Of a stretch of 17,323 bases of DNA, positions 8,198 through 15,274 are shown piece by piece. Both the position numbers and the translations under genes were made by a program. Every line of letters starts with the position of its first letter. The stretch's first letter is position 1. The stretch is from JAWXBM01 sp034440115 (lineage in GTDB: Bacteria; Pseudomonadota; Gammaproteobacteria; Xanthomonadales; SZUA-36). The DNA is taken from assembly GCA_034440115.1 (NCBI GenBank), contig JAWXBM010000154.1, positions 1-17,323 of the forward strand. The letters run 5' to 3'. The notes below the pieces were generated by a model, which saw only the letters and a list, made by a program, of their open reading frames with translations, did not search any database and had not been told where the DNA came from.

Positions 8198-8239
8198 ATG
8201 AGCCAGTCACTGTTGTTAGCCGAGCTTCATAGCGCATGA
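8198..8239 (+). CDS. 13-codon leader ORF translationally coupled to the MFS gene
   Basis: A small ORF MSQSLLLAELHSA starts at ATG 8198 with a good Shine-Dalgarno GGGAG (8189-8193). Its TGA (8237-8239) overlaps the ATG of the MFS gene (ATGA). The MFS start itself has no clear ribosome binding site, so ribosomes finishing this leader could re-initiate on it. It could be a plain coupling device or a regulatory leader. I see no codon run indicating attenuation. Whether the peptide has a function is unknown. Confidence 0.4.
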   Translation: MSQSLLLAELHSA

Positions 8240-9537
8240 GAATAAGCCGGGCTTGGGTCGTGGTCTTGATGTTGGCCATTGCCTACGCATTCTCATTCGT
8301 TGACCGTCAGATACTGGTTTTGCTGGTACAGCCGATACGGGCAGCCATCGAAATCGACGATGTCCAGTTCAGCCTGTTGCATGGCTTTGCCTTCGCGGTT
8401 ACTTATGCCGTGTTCGGCTTGCCGCTGGGCTGGCTGGCAGACATTGGGAACCGCAAATACATCATTATTTTCGGCATAGTGGTGTGGAGCCTGGCTACTG
8501 CTGCTTGTGGCCTGGCGACCAGTTTCCAGCAGTTGTTCAGCGCGCGTATTTTTGTCGGTATTGGAGAAGCAGCGCTGGTTCCGGCGGTATACTCGTTGTT
8601 AGCTGACCTCTTTCCCAAAGACCAGCGTGCCCGACCTATGGCCGTATTCATGAGCGGCAGCACCTGTGGAGCCGGATTGGCTTTATGGCTCGGCGGCTTT
8701 GCCCTCGCGGGCGCTTCAGTTATGTCCAGTTGGCATATTCCGGTAATCGGAGTTGCAGATGCCTGGCGCGTTACGTTTATGCTTGTGGGCTTGCCGGGTG
8801 TGGCCCTGGCGGTAGCTCTTATGTGGGTGGTTCGCGAGCCTGCAAGGCGTGAGCTGGTTGAGCGATCTACGCATTCCAGGCAGATGTTTGGAACCCTCGG
8901 ATATCTGTGGGGCCGGCGTAGTCAGATTATCCCAATGTACCTTGGCTTTGCCTGCTTTTCACTCGCTGTTTATGCGTTTTCGGCCTGGATACCGGAGGTG
9001 TTTCGTCGAAGCTATCAATGGGCGCCGCAAGATTTCGCCATGATTGCTGGGCCTGTACAAATAGGTGCCAGCTTATGCGGCGTGCTGTTGTCAAGTGTGA
9101 TAATCGAATACTGGCAGCGCCGTGGGTACCAGAACTCGGCTTTACGGCTCAGCGTGATGGTGGCCGCTTTGCTGGCGGGGTTGATGATGCTTTTTGGCCT
9201 GGCGTCTACCGCCAATTTTAGCCTGATTGTTTTTGGCTTCTGCTGGTTTTTTATTGGCTTCCTGCTACCAGCGCCTGGCCTGGTTTTGCAGATGATCCTG
9301 CCACCACAAAGGGTGGCTCTGGCATCTGCATTATTCCTGCTGGTTGCGAACCTGATCGGCCTGAGTGGCGGGCCGACAGCTGTGGCGTTGATCACACGTT
9401 ATGTGTTTCAATCGGATGCTGCGTTGGGAATATCGGTGGTTGTCGTTTGTGTTTTAGCGCTTCTCTTGAGTGCGAGTCTGCTTCAGCTTACTCGTAAACG
9501 TCTGTATATTGCTGGCACTGAAAGTGTGAACCCATGA
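8236..9537 (+). CDS. MFS transporter, Spinster-like
   Basis: This is a 433-residue inner-membrane carrier with about twelve hydrophobic segments. The N-terminus FVDRQILVLLVQPIRAAIEI and the loop 2-3 motif PLGWLADIGNRKY are characteristic of the Spinster-like branch of the major facilitator superfamily. So is the TM4-5 stretch ARIFVGIGEAALVPAVYSLLADLFP. It follows the TonB receptor by 48 bp and precedes the regulator by 25 bp, as expected for an operon in which the receptor brings the compound into the periplasm and this carrier moves it (or a breakdown product) through the inner membrane. The substrate cannot be read from sequence. A degraded paralogue lies at 1277-1752. Confidence 0.9.
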   Translation: MRISRAWVVVLMLAIAYAFSFVDRQILVLLVQPIRAAIEIDDVQFSLLHGFAFAVTYAVFGLPLGWLADIGNRKYIIIFGIVVWSLATAACGLATSFQQLFSARIFVGIGEAALVPAVYSLLADLFPKDQRARPMAVFMSGSTCGAGLALWLGGFALAGASVMSSWHIPVIGVADAWRVTFMLVGLPGVALAVALMWVVREPARRELVERSTHSRQMFGTLGYLWGRRSQIIPMYLGFACFSLAVYAFSAWIPEVFRRSYQWAPQDFAMIAGPVQIGASLCGVLLSSVIIEYWQRRGYQNSALRLSVMVAALLAGLMMLFGLASTANFSLIVFGFCWFFIGFLLPAPGLVLQMILPPQRVALASALFLLVANLIGLSGGPTAVALITRYVFQSDAALGISVVVVCVLALLLSASLLQLTRKRLYIAGTESVNP

Positions 9538-9562
9538 ACTGGGCTTAAAAGGTTTGAACAAG

Positions 9563-10225
9563 ATGGCTCTCGGCATCAAGAGGATCGACAAAAATACACT
9601 GAATGAGCGTGTTTATGACGAGCTCAGACGTGCCATTATTTCTGGGCGGTTCCAACCGGGCATGACTGTCACCTTAAGGGCATTGGCAGCCCAGGTGGGC
9701 ACCAGCGAGATGCCGGTGAGAGACGCGGTGCGGCGACTAGTCGTGGAACGTGCGCTGGTGAGCCGCGCGAATCGAACGGTGATGGTGCCAATACTGGATG
9801 AGGCTACATTTCAGGAAATCTGTGAAATTCGCATGCAGTTGGAAACATTGGCAACTCGAAAAGCGGTGGGTCAGCTGCAACCCTCCGACTTCACCGCACT
9901 ACGCACTATCATTCAGGCCATGGCAGAATCCAAAACGTGTAATAAATACTTGGCACTGAATCAGGGGTTTCATTTCCGGATTTATGAGGCCGCGCAACGG
10001 CCGATGCTGCTCTCGATGATTGAATCGATCTGGATGCAGACCGGTCCGCTGATGAATGTGGTCGAGTTAACCACCGGTAAGACCGAAGCTGAAACCCATC
10101 ATGCCGAAGTTGTAAATGCGCTCGAGCGTGGTGATGCTGACGCTGCAGCTGTGTCGATAGCCGCTGACATTGACGGAGCAGCAAAATTCATCAGCCAGTG
10201 GATACGCGAGCAAACCGAGTCTTGA
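9563..10225 (+). CDS. GntR-family transcriptional regulator, FadR/FCD subfamily
   Basis: This is a 220-residue regulator. An N-terminal winged helix (LNERVYDELRRAIISGRFQPG, then LRALAAQVGTSEMPVRDAVRRL) is followed by the all-helical FCD ligand domain (EICEIRMQLETLATRKAV; FHFRIYEAAQRPML; HHAEVVNALERGDADAAA). The FCD family often binds a metal plus a small organic acid through conserved His/Asp residues; histidines at FHFRIY and THHAE fit. I chose ATG 9563, with AAAAGG ten bases upstream, over an in-frame TTG at 9554. It sits inside the receptor-MFS-M81 operon, so it would be autoregulated through operator site 1. The shared TTGTGATCA-type sites are good candidates for its binding sites. Confidence 0.9.
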   Translation: MALGIKRIDKNTLNERVYDELRRAIISGRFQPGMTVTLRALAAQVGTSEMPVRDAVRRLVVERALVSRANRTVMVPILDEATFQEICEIRMQLETLATRKAVGQLQPSDFTALRTIIQAMAESKTCNKYLALNQGFHFRIYEAAQRPMLLSMIESIWMQTGPLMNVVELTTGKTEAETHHAEVVNALERGDADAAAVSIAADIDGAAKFISQWIREQTES

Positions 10226-10255
10226 GTACACTATACATCTACCGTAGGAGTTGAA

Positions 10256-11734
10256 ATGCGCGTATTTTCAGGAGCCATATTTACTGAAACCAACACATTC
10301 TCGCCTCTCCCAACGTCTCTTGAAGATTTCTCTGCTGGCATTCTTTATCAAGGCCCCGCTGCAGAAGCGCCACCCTTGGTTGTATTCGGCTCACCCTGGT
10401 TGAAGTGGCGCGACCTCTGTGCAGCCAGAGGTATCGACTACGTTCAGGGGCTAATTGCTTTTGCTGAACCGTCCGGCATGATGACCGCTGAGACTTTCGA
10501 AAACCTGACTTCCCGCTTGTTGGAAGGTCTCACGGCGTCACTACCGGTTGACGTGGTGTTGCTCACCCTGCACGGGTCCATGATGGCCGAAAACTGTTTT
10601 GACGTTGAAGGTGCGGTGCTTGAGAAAGCTCGAGCGATAGTGGGCCATTCGACCGTGATCGCCGTACTTATCGACCCACATGCCCACTTATCCAGAGACA
10701 TGTTGGAGTACGCCGATCTGGTCGCTGCGTTTCATGAATGGCCTCACACCGACGTGGAGGAGCGCGCTACACATGTGTTTGAACGTGCGCTACAGGTGGC
10801 AGCCGGCCATACAAGGCCCACGGCTGGCATGTATGACTGCCGCATGATCGCTGGTTTCCCGACCCAGCGACAGCCGATGCGCGCATTCGTGGACCAGCTT
10901 AAGCGGCTGGAAGTCAGCGGCGAGGTAATTTCGGCCAGCTTTGTGCACGGATTTCCTTGGGGTGATAACCCGGATGTGGGTGCCAAAATGCTGGTGTGGA
11001 CCGATGCTGATTCGGCGGATGCGGAGCGGCGGGCACATGAGCTAGGCTCGTTTCTTTTTGCGCAACGACAAAGCATCACCCTGCGCGCGGATTTTGAGCT
11101 TGATGAAGCTCTGACTTACCTCGACCAAGCGCCAGAGGGGCTGATTGTGCTGTGCGACGCCGCTGACAACGTGCCTGGAGGCGGTGCAGGCGATTCCACT
11201 TTCGTGCTGTCGCGTCTGTTGGAACGGGGGTTGGGTGATGTCTGCCTTGGCCCGCTATGGGACCCGATGGCAACCGCCGTGTGTTTTGCAGCAGGAGAGG
11301 GTGCGCACCTCGCGTTGCGCATCGGTGGCAAGTCGGGTCCAAATGCTGGCGATCCAGTGGATGTTGAAGCCAGAATAGTAAAACTGATGAGGGGTTCAGA
11401 CGAACGGCAGGCAGGCAGTCGCTTTGGAGACCGGGCATGGATTGAAATCGGTGGATCCATTGATGTGGTGCTCCACACTTGCCGGGCAACCCTGACGGAT
11501 CCTACGGTACTGACGGAACTTGGCATAGATCTCAAACGTCGCAAAGGCTTTGTGGGGAAGATGTTGATGCACGGTGGTGCTGCTTTTGCACCGATGGCTG
11601 CAGAAGTTTTGTCAGTGGCAACTCCAGGCACTTTGAACCTGAACTACGAATCGGTGGTTCTGACCCGCCGCAGTGAGCCCTGGTGGCCGAAAAATTCCGA
11701 TCCATTCGGCCAAAAAAATCCGATCAAACAATAG
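10256..11734 (+). CDS. M81-family metallopeptidase / MlrC-like amidohydrolase
   Basis: This 492-residue protein belongs to the MlrC family, known from the third step of microcystin breakdown but mostly of unknown substrate. The N-terminal motif ETNTFSPLPTSLEDF is typical. The zinc site is visible as DPHAHLS (Asp140, His142) with His164 in EWPHTDVEER, matching the Asp-His-His ligands described for MlrC. The C-terminal MlrC domain includes DAADNVPGGGAGDSTFVL and the GFVGKMLMHGGAAFAPMA region. The protein has no signal peptide and is cytoplasmic. ATG 10256 has a strong TAGGAG six bases upstream and lies 30 bp after the regulator, so it ends the operon. The likely role is hydrolysis of an amide bond in an imported compound. 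Confidence 0.9.
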   Translation: MRVFSGAIFTETNTFSPLPTSLEDFSAGILYQGPAAEAPPLVVFGSPWLKWRDLCAARGIDYVQGLIAFAEPSGMMTAETFENLTSRLLEGLTASLPVDVVLLTLHGSMMAENCFDVEGAVLEKARAIVGHSTVIAVLIDPHAHLSRDMLEYADLVAAFHEWPHTDVEERATHVFERALQVAAGHTRPTAGMYDCRMIAGFPTQRQPMRAFVDQLKRLEVSGEVISASFVHGFPWGDNPDVGAKMLVWTDADSADAERRAHELGSFLFAQRQSITLRADFELDEALTYLDQAPEGLIVLCDAADNVPGGGAGDSTFVLSRLLERGLGDVCLGPLWDPMATAVCFAAGEGAHLALRIGGKSGPNAGDPVDVEARIVKLMRGSDERQAGSRFGDRAWIEIGGSIDVVLHTCRATLTDPTVLTELGIDLKRRKGFVGKMLMHGGAAFAPMAAEVLSVATPGTLNLNYESVVLTRRSEPWWPKNSDPFGQKNPIKQ

Positions 11735-11761
11735 GCTTGCAACATTTTTTTATCCCTTGTA

Positions 11762-11778
11762 TTGTGATCATATATAAC
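11762..11778 (+). promoter_or_regulatory. Operator/promoter site 2, upstream of BKACE
   Basis: TTGTGATCATATATAAC occupies 11762-11778 in the 64-bp gap between the M81 and BKACE genes. The centre TGATCATATA resembles half of the palindrome TATATGATCATATA. The TATAAC end is a possible -10 box; it would give a very short leader of about 14 nt ending at the AGGTGA ribosome binding site (11786-11791). It matches site 3 at the first 16 of 17 positions, and site 1 over TTGTGATCA plus the AT-rich tail. Confidence 0.65.
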
Positions 11779-11798
11779 ATACATCAGGTGATCTTGAC

Positions 11799-12734
11799 AT
11801 GAAGCGTGCAGAGAAAGTCGTTATTACATGTGCCATCACGGGGTCAATTCACACGCCAACTATGTCGCCTTACCTGCCGATTACGCCAGAAGAAATCGCG
11901 CGGGAAGCCATATCCGCAGCGGAAGCTGGAGCTGCGATCGTGCATTTGCACGCTCGCAACCCAATAGATGGAAGTCCCACTGCAGATCCGGATGTTTTTA
12001 TGCAGTTCCTGCCGGAAATTCGTCAGAACTCGGATGTGATCGTCAATATCACCACAGGCGGTGGTCCAAGAATGACCATGGACGAACGGCTCGCTGCTCC
12101 GACCCGTGCCAGACCGGAATTTGCCTCATTGAACATGGGAACGCTCAACTTTGGGGTGTTTGGTCTGGCCGATAATTACTCGGATTGGAAGTACCCTTGG
12201 GAAAAGCCGTTTCTTGAAAGCACCCGCGATCTGGTGCAAATGAACACCTTCGGACAGATTGAAGAGGTAATACGTCGGGTCGGCATGGATTGTGGCACGA
12301 GATTTGAGTTCGAATGCTACGACGTCGGGCATCTCTACAATCTTGCCCACTTTGTCGATCGGGGGCTGCTCAAACCACCATTCTTCATCCAGTGCATTCT
12401 GGGTATTCTGGGCGGTATTGGTATTGACCACGGGAATCTGCTCCACATGCGGGATGTGGCCGATAAGCTGTTCGGCGATGATTACTACTTGTCTTGTTTC
12501 GCCATCGGCCGCCAGCAGATGCAGTTCTTGACTATGAGTGCGCTACTGGGCGGCTCCGTGCGGGTGGGCCTGGAGGATAGCCTTTATATTGGACGGCGTC
12601 AGTTGGCACGCAGCAATGCCGAGCAAGTGACCAAAATACGTACCATTATCGAAGAGTTGGGTTTGGAAATTGCAACTCCAGGCGAGGCCAGAGCCATGTT
12701 GCATTTGAAGGGTCAGGATGAGGTTGCCTTCTAG
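11799..12734 (+). CDS. Beta-keto acid cleavage enzyme (BKACE, DUF849)
   Basis: This 311-residue zinc enzyme is of the BKACE family, which converts a beta-keto acid plus acetyl-CoA into acetoacetate plus a new acyl-CoA. The N-terminus VVITCAITGSIHTPTMSPYL and the HLHAR zinc motif (His49, His51) are diagnostic. The third ligand Glu259 lies in VRVGLEDSLYIGRR. The length is complete. Characterised members act on 3-keto-5-aminohexanoate, dehydrocarnitine and other beta-keto acids; the substrate here is not identifiable by eye. ATG 11799 has AGGTGA seven bases upstream. It has its own operator-promoter (site 2) and converges on the SDR with only seven bases between stops. A second, truncated BKACE lies at 16080-16553. 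Confidence 0.92.
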   Translation: MKRAEKVVITCAITGSIHTPTMSPYLPITPEEIAREAISAAEAGAAIVHLHARNPIDGSPTADPDVFMQFLPEIRQNSDVIVNITTGGGPRMTMDERLAAPTRARPEFASLNMGTLNFGVFGLADNYSDWKYPWEKPFLESTRDLVQMNTFGQIEEVIRRVGMDCGTRFEFECYDVGHLYNLAHFVDRGLLKPPFFIQCILGILGGIGIDHGNLLHMRDVADKLFGDDYYLSCFAIGRQQMQFLTMSALLGGSVRVGLEDSLYIGRRQLARSNAEQVTKIRTIIEELGLEIATPGEARAMLHLKGQDEVAF

Positions 12735-12741
12735 TAAGGTA

Positions 12742-13506
12742 TCAGGCCTCCCATTCGACGTTGCCATCTACCGGAATAATTTGACCCGTGATTGCCGAAG
12801 CTTGTTCGCTGGCGAGAAACAGGCACACACCGCCTATTTCTGGCATACCCACCTTGCGCCGCAAGGAAATGAAATTCAGCACTTCTGCTTCAATCGCGGC
12901 AGCTGACTCGCCACGTGTTTCAGCCAGACGTGCGACAATTTTTCTGCCTCGCTCATTGTCCACAAAACCGGGCGAAATCACATTGCAACGCACACCAAAT
13001 GGTCCCAATTCACGGGCCAGCGAAGCACTGAGCCCCTCCAGGCCGAATTTTGAAGCAACATAGGCAACCCGGTTGGGTATGGCGTGACGCGTGGAGGTAC
13101 TGGAAATATTGATAATGCAGCCGCTTTGTTGCGATTTGAAGTGGCTGGCCAGAGCGCGCAAAAATAGAAACGGCGCGGTCAAATTGACTGCCAAAACGTG
13201 TTGCCATTCTTCCAGACTGACGTCTTCAACACGGGCAGTGGGGCCGGCAATCCCAGCGTTGTTAACCAGTACATCCAGCCCTCCCAGTTCTACCAGGGTC
13301 CGCGCCGCCACTCTGGACACCATATCCGGGTCGGAAACATCCGCTTCAATCGTCAGCGCACTGGGATAGCTTTGTTTGAAATTGTCGATTGCCTTTGAGT
13401 CAATGTCGCATACGGCAACTTTCGCTCCGGAGTTAATAAAAGCACCCGCGATGGCGGCGCCAATGCCACTGGCACCTGCCGTGATCAATACTTTTTGAGT
13501 GTTAAT
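12742..13506 (-). CDS. Short-chain dehydrogenase/reductase (SDR)
   Basis: This is a classical NAD(P)-dependent SDR of about 254 residues. The cofactor motif is TAGASGIG at the N-terminus, with acidic AVCDID after beta-2 suggesting NAD. NNAGIAG follows, and the active site is Ser in INISSTSTR with YVASK (Tyr, Lys). The C-terminus is ASAITGQIIPVDGNVEW. The start is unclear. A TTG at 13488 would remove the first beta strand. Homology needs about NTQKVLITAGASGIG, and the only codon there is ATT at 13506-13504, overlapping the TAA of the upstream gene (ATTAA). A rare ATT start with translational coupling is possible; CTG further upstream is another option. It is cotranscribed with the Ntn-hydrolase. 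Oxidation of a beta-hydroxy acid to feed BKACE is an attractive role, but inferred. Confidence 0.85.
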   Translation of the reverse strand: MNTQKVLITAGASGIGAAIAGAFINSGAKVAVCDIDSKAIDNFKQSYPSALTIEADVSDPDMVSRVAARTLVELGGLDVLVNNAGIAGPTARVEDVSLEEWQHVLAVNLTAPFLFLRALASHFKSQQSGCIINISSTSTRHAIPNRVAYVASKFGLEGLSASLARELGPFGVRCNVISPGFVDNERGRKIVARLAETRGESAAAIEAEVLNFISLRRKVGMPEIGGVCLFLASEQASAITGQIIPVDGNVEWEA

Positions 13507-14641
13507 TTTGAGGCCGCGCCGTATAGGTTGTTGCAGGGTAGTTTGCTATGGCTTCAATAAATTCGCTTTCGCTGACACCCGCATCCGTCAGCTCTTGGTC
13601 CAGAGCGCTGGAAGCGGAAGGTATGGTACGTACCAGCCGATACGCGCCTTCCACGATCTGTTGATTGGTCTTGGCATCATAGTTTCTGAAACTTGAGGTG
13701 ACATCACCCGGTCCGCTGGTTTCGATATCCAATGTCAGCGCAGGTGTTTCGGCAGAGAAATCCAACCCGCCGAGTGAAATTTCCTTGATTTCCGGGTGTT
13801 GCACTGAACGAAAGTAAACTTTCATGGCACCCAGATCGTAAACGATGGTCCGGAATGTGCTGTCGCCCTGAGCAACATCTGTCAGTACTTCAAATGCATA
13901 ATCACGGCGCTCGGGAAAGGATGCTGGGACAGCGTCAGCCAGCATGTTGTTGATGCGAATAAACCGCGCTATGGAGCCCGAGCCCTCGGTTAATCCCTTC
14001 GGCGGGGCGACACTTCGCGAGAGTTTCAGTTGTTCGGTGGATGTCGTCAAACGATCATTGGTGAGCACACAACCGTTTTGCATTGTGCCACGGCCAATTT
14101 GTGGGCTGCCATCGTGAAATTCCACTATGGCGCATTGACCCTCTCTGTCGGCAATCATGAAATGCCATGGCCAGCCTCGAAGATTGAAATCGGCAATGCC
14201 TTCCAACACTTCTTTTACAGTTGCGTGTTTATCCAGTTGATATTGAATCCACTGTTGTACGGAAACCGTCGGAGCGGAGTCCGATTTTGCGTATTCGGTG
14301 TCCCCTAGCGTCATTTCTTCAACGATCAATCCGGCTTCATTGACTCCGCCATCAGGAAATTCCCTTCCAAAATGAGTGAATGTCAAAGAGCCGTAGCGGG
14401 AAATCCAGCTTGCTTTTTCGTCAGTACTGAATGAAGGCCCCGCAAAGCCCCAAGGCAATGATTGTTTGTGGACCCCGCGTTTGTTTACAACCAATTGACC
14501 GGGAACGGAATCGCCATCGGTATTACGCCCGAATAAAGTGCCTTGTCCCGTTCGGACCACAAATGTTGAGCAGGCGTAAACGCTGATCGGGGAGAGGGTC
14601 AAACAAATGACCAAGGAGGTGATAAGCAGTGTGCGAAACAT
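13502..14641 (-). CDS. Exported Ntn-hydrolase, choloylglycine hydrolase family (linear amide C-N hydrolase)
   Basis: This 379-residue protein begins with a signal peptide (MFRTLLITSLVICLTLSPISVYA) followed directly by CSTFVVRTG. Removal of the signal would expose Cys24 as the N-terminal nucleophile, as in exported penicillin-acylase/bile-salt-hydrolase relatives. Other family residues are visible: Arg and Asp in FGRNTDGD, Asn in DGGVNEAGL, Asn in CVLTNDR, and Arg in IARFIR. I chose ATG 14641 because AGAGGAA lies seven bases upstream. An earlier ATG at 14683 overlaps the -10 box TATAAT and would place the start before the transcript. Periplasmic cleavage of an amide such as an N-acyl amino acid is the family role; the substrate is unknown. 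The SDR follows, overlapping by a few bases. Confidence 0.88.
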   Translation of the reverse strand: MFRTLLITSLVICLTLSPISVYACSTFVVRTGQGTLFGRNTDGDSVPGQLVVNKRGVHKQSLPWGFAGPSFSTDEKASWISRYGSLTFTHFGREFPDGGVNEAGLIVEEMTLGDTEYAKSDSAPTVSVQQWIQYQLDKHATVKEVLEGIADFNLRGWPWHFMIADREGQCAIVEFHDGSPQIGRGTMQNGCVLTNDRLTTSTEQLKLSRSVAPPKGLTEGSGSIARFIRINNMLADAVPASFPERRDYAFEVLTDVAQGDSTFRTIVYDLGAMKVYFRSVQHPEIKEISLGGLDFSAETPALTLDIETSGPGDVTSSFRNYDAKTNQQIVEGAYRLVRTIPSASSALDQELTDAGVSESEFIEAIANYPATTYTARPQN

Positions 14642-14681
14642 GGATATTCCTCTGAGCCATTGCACTTTATTTACGAAATAC

Positions 14682-14698
14682 ATTATATATGATCACAA
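14682..14698 (-). promoter_or_regulatory. Operator/promoter site 3, upstream of the Ntn-hydrolase-SDR pair
   Basis: On the minus strand TTGTGATCATATATAAT runs from 14698 to 14682 and ends in a perfect -10 box TATAAT (14687-14682). A start near 14675 gives a leader of about 34 nt before the ATG at 14641 and its ribosome binding site. It is the clearest of three related sites in the window. The operator overlapping the -10 favours repression by a bound regulator. Confidence 0.7.
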
Positions 14699-14765
14699 AA
14701 ATATTGGCAAGTCTTCGTAAAATATGATTTTCATCCCGTCCTGCGGGACTTTTTGAGTCATTCCG

Positions 14766-14927
14766 ATGGGCAATGTCCGCTTGTTTTGCGCGCCGTTTGT
14801 GTTGCCGTTTTGTTCAATCCTTTTTGCTCTTGTCTCGCTTCTGGCCCTTGCTGCAGACAATCCCGCGCGTTGGTACGACGCCAAGGAAACCCACTTCACC
14901 ATCACCGGCATATTTGATGGCCGATAG
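14766..14927 (+). pseudogene. N-terminal fragment of an unidentified exported protein
   Basis: A 53-residue frame starts at ATG 14766 and reads as a signal peptide (hydrophobic LPFCSILFALVSLLALA, likely cleavage before ADNPARWY), then YDAKETHFTITGIFDGR and TAG. The mature part is only about 22 residues, so it looks like the stump of a secreted or periplasmic protein. No continuation is recognisable downstream. The longer overlapping frame at 14773 is less protein-like. I do not recognise the family. Confidence 0.35.
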
Positions 14928-14964
14928 GCAGTCAGTGAGAAGTATGAAAACGTCGGCCACAGTC

Positions 14965-14984
14965 AGACGGAGACCACTCCGTCT
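14965..14984. other. Perfect 8-bp GC-rich hairpin
   Basis: AGACGGAG, loop ACCA, CTCCGTCT form a perfect inverted repeat in a gene-poor stretch. There is no T-tract on either side, so it is not a standard intrinsic terminator. It lies four bases from the end of the possible sarcosine-oxidase fragment on the minus strand. Confidence 0.5.
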
Positions 14985-14987
14985 TGG

Positions 14988-15107
14988 TCAGGTATATTTG
15001 GATAGATAACGGTTGAAGAAATTAACCATCAGAGCCAGGGCGGAAGGCCAGTCGCGATTATGTCCCCAGGCCTTGCGCAGCAGATTTAAGGCTGAGTATC
15101 GATTCAT
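14988..15107 (-). pseudogene. Possible N-terminal stump of a sarcosine oxidase beta-type protein
   Basis: A 39-codon minus-strand frame begins MNRYSALNLLRKAWGHNRDW and continues PSALAL before losing any resemblance and stopping at TGA 14988-14990. The pattern RYS-LLR-A-H--WP-A resembles the extreme N-terminus of heterotetrameric sarcosine oxidase beta subunits, which precedes the FAD-binding fold. The FAD motif itself is absent. The match is short and recalled from memory, so the call is tentative. Confidence 0.25.
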
Positions 15108-15274
15108 GCTGCTGAATATCCTGGTTCTTGTTGACGAGTTTCTGTAACGCGTCCTGGTTGTTATGAAATGAGCATCAAGCCAATGCCCGGGCGAGTCCCG
15201 CTAAGGCAATTGTTGCATAGGTGATTATGCCTTGCGCGGGCCACCCCGCAAAACACTCTCTTACAAAATGCGGG
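15108..15274. other. Gene-free stretch downstream of the PhyH gene
   Basis: No credible gene is seen. A minus-strand frame reads NNQDALQKLVNKNQDIQQHE and then stops, without a family I can name. An imperfect hairpin at 15232-15251 (minus strand TTGCGGG, loop, CCCGCGCAA) lies about 25 bases beyond the PhyH stop. It lacks a T-tract, so it is at best a weak transcript end. Confidence 0.35.

Noticed and set aside
9389..9396. TGATCACA inside the MFS gene as a fourth operator
   Set aside because: It lacks the TTG and AT-rich tail of the other sites, encodes normal Leu-Ile-Thr codons, and is not near a promoter.
11076..11631. Long minus-strand frames inside the M81 gene
   Set aside because: Antisense shadows of a GC-rich conserved gene; proline/serine/arginine-rich with no domain.
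13479..13488. TGATCAC at the start of the SDR gene as an operator
   Set aside because: It is part of the conserved LITAG coding sequence and lacks the shared flanks and a -10 box.
14642..14683. Upstream ATG at 14683 as start of the Ntn-hydrolase
   Set aside because: It overlaps the TATAAT -10 box and would add 14 residues in front of a clean signal peptide; ATG 14641 has its own ribosome binding site.
14735..14754. Hairpin GTCC-TGCG-GGAC followed by TTTTT, looking like a terminator
   Set aside because: The stem is only four bases and no plus-strand gene ends upstream of it, so a terminator role is unsupported.
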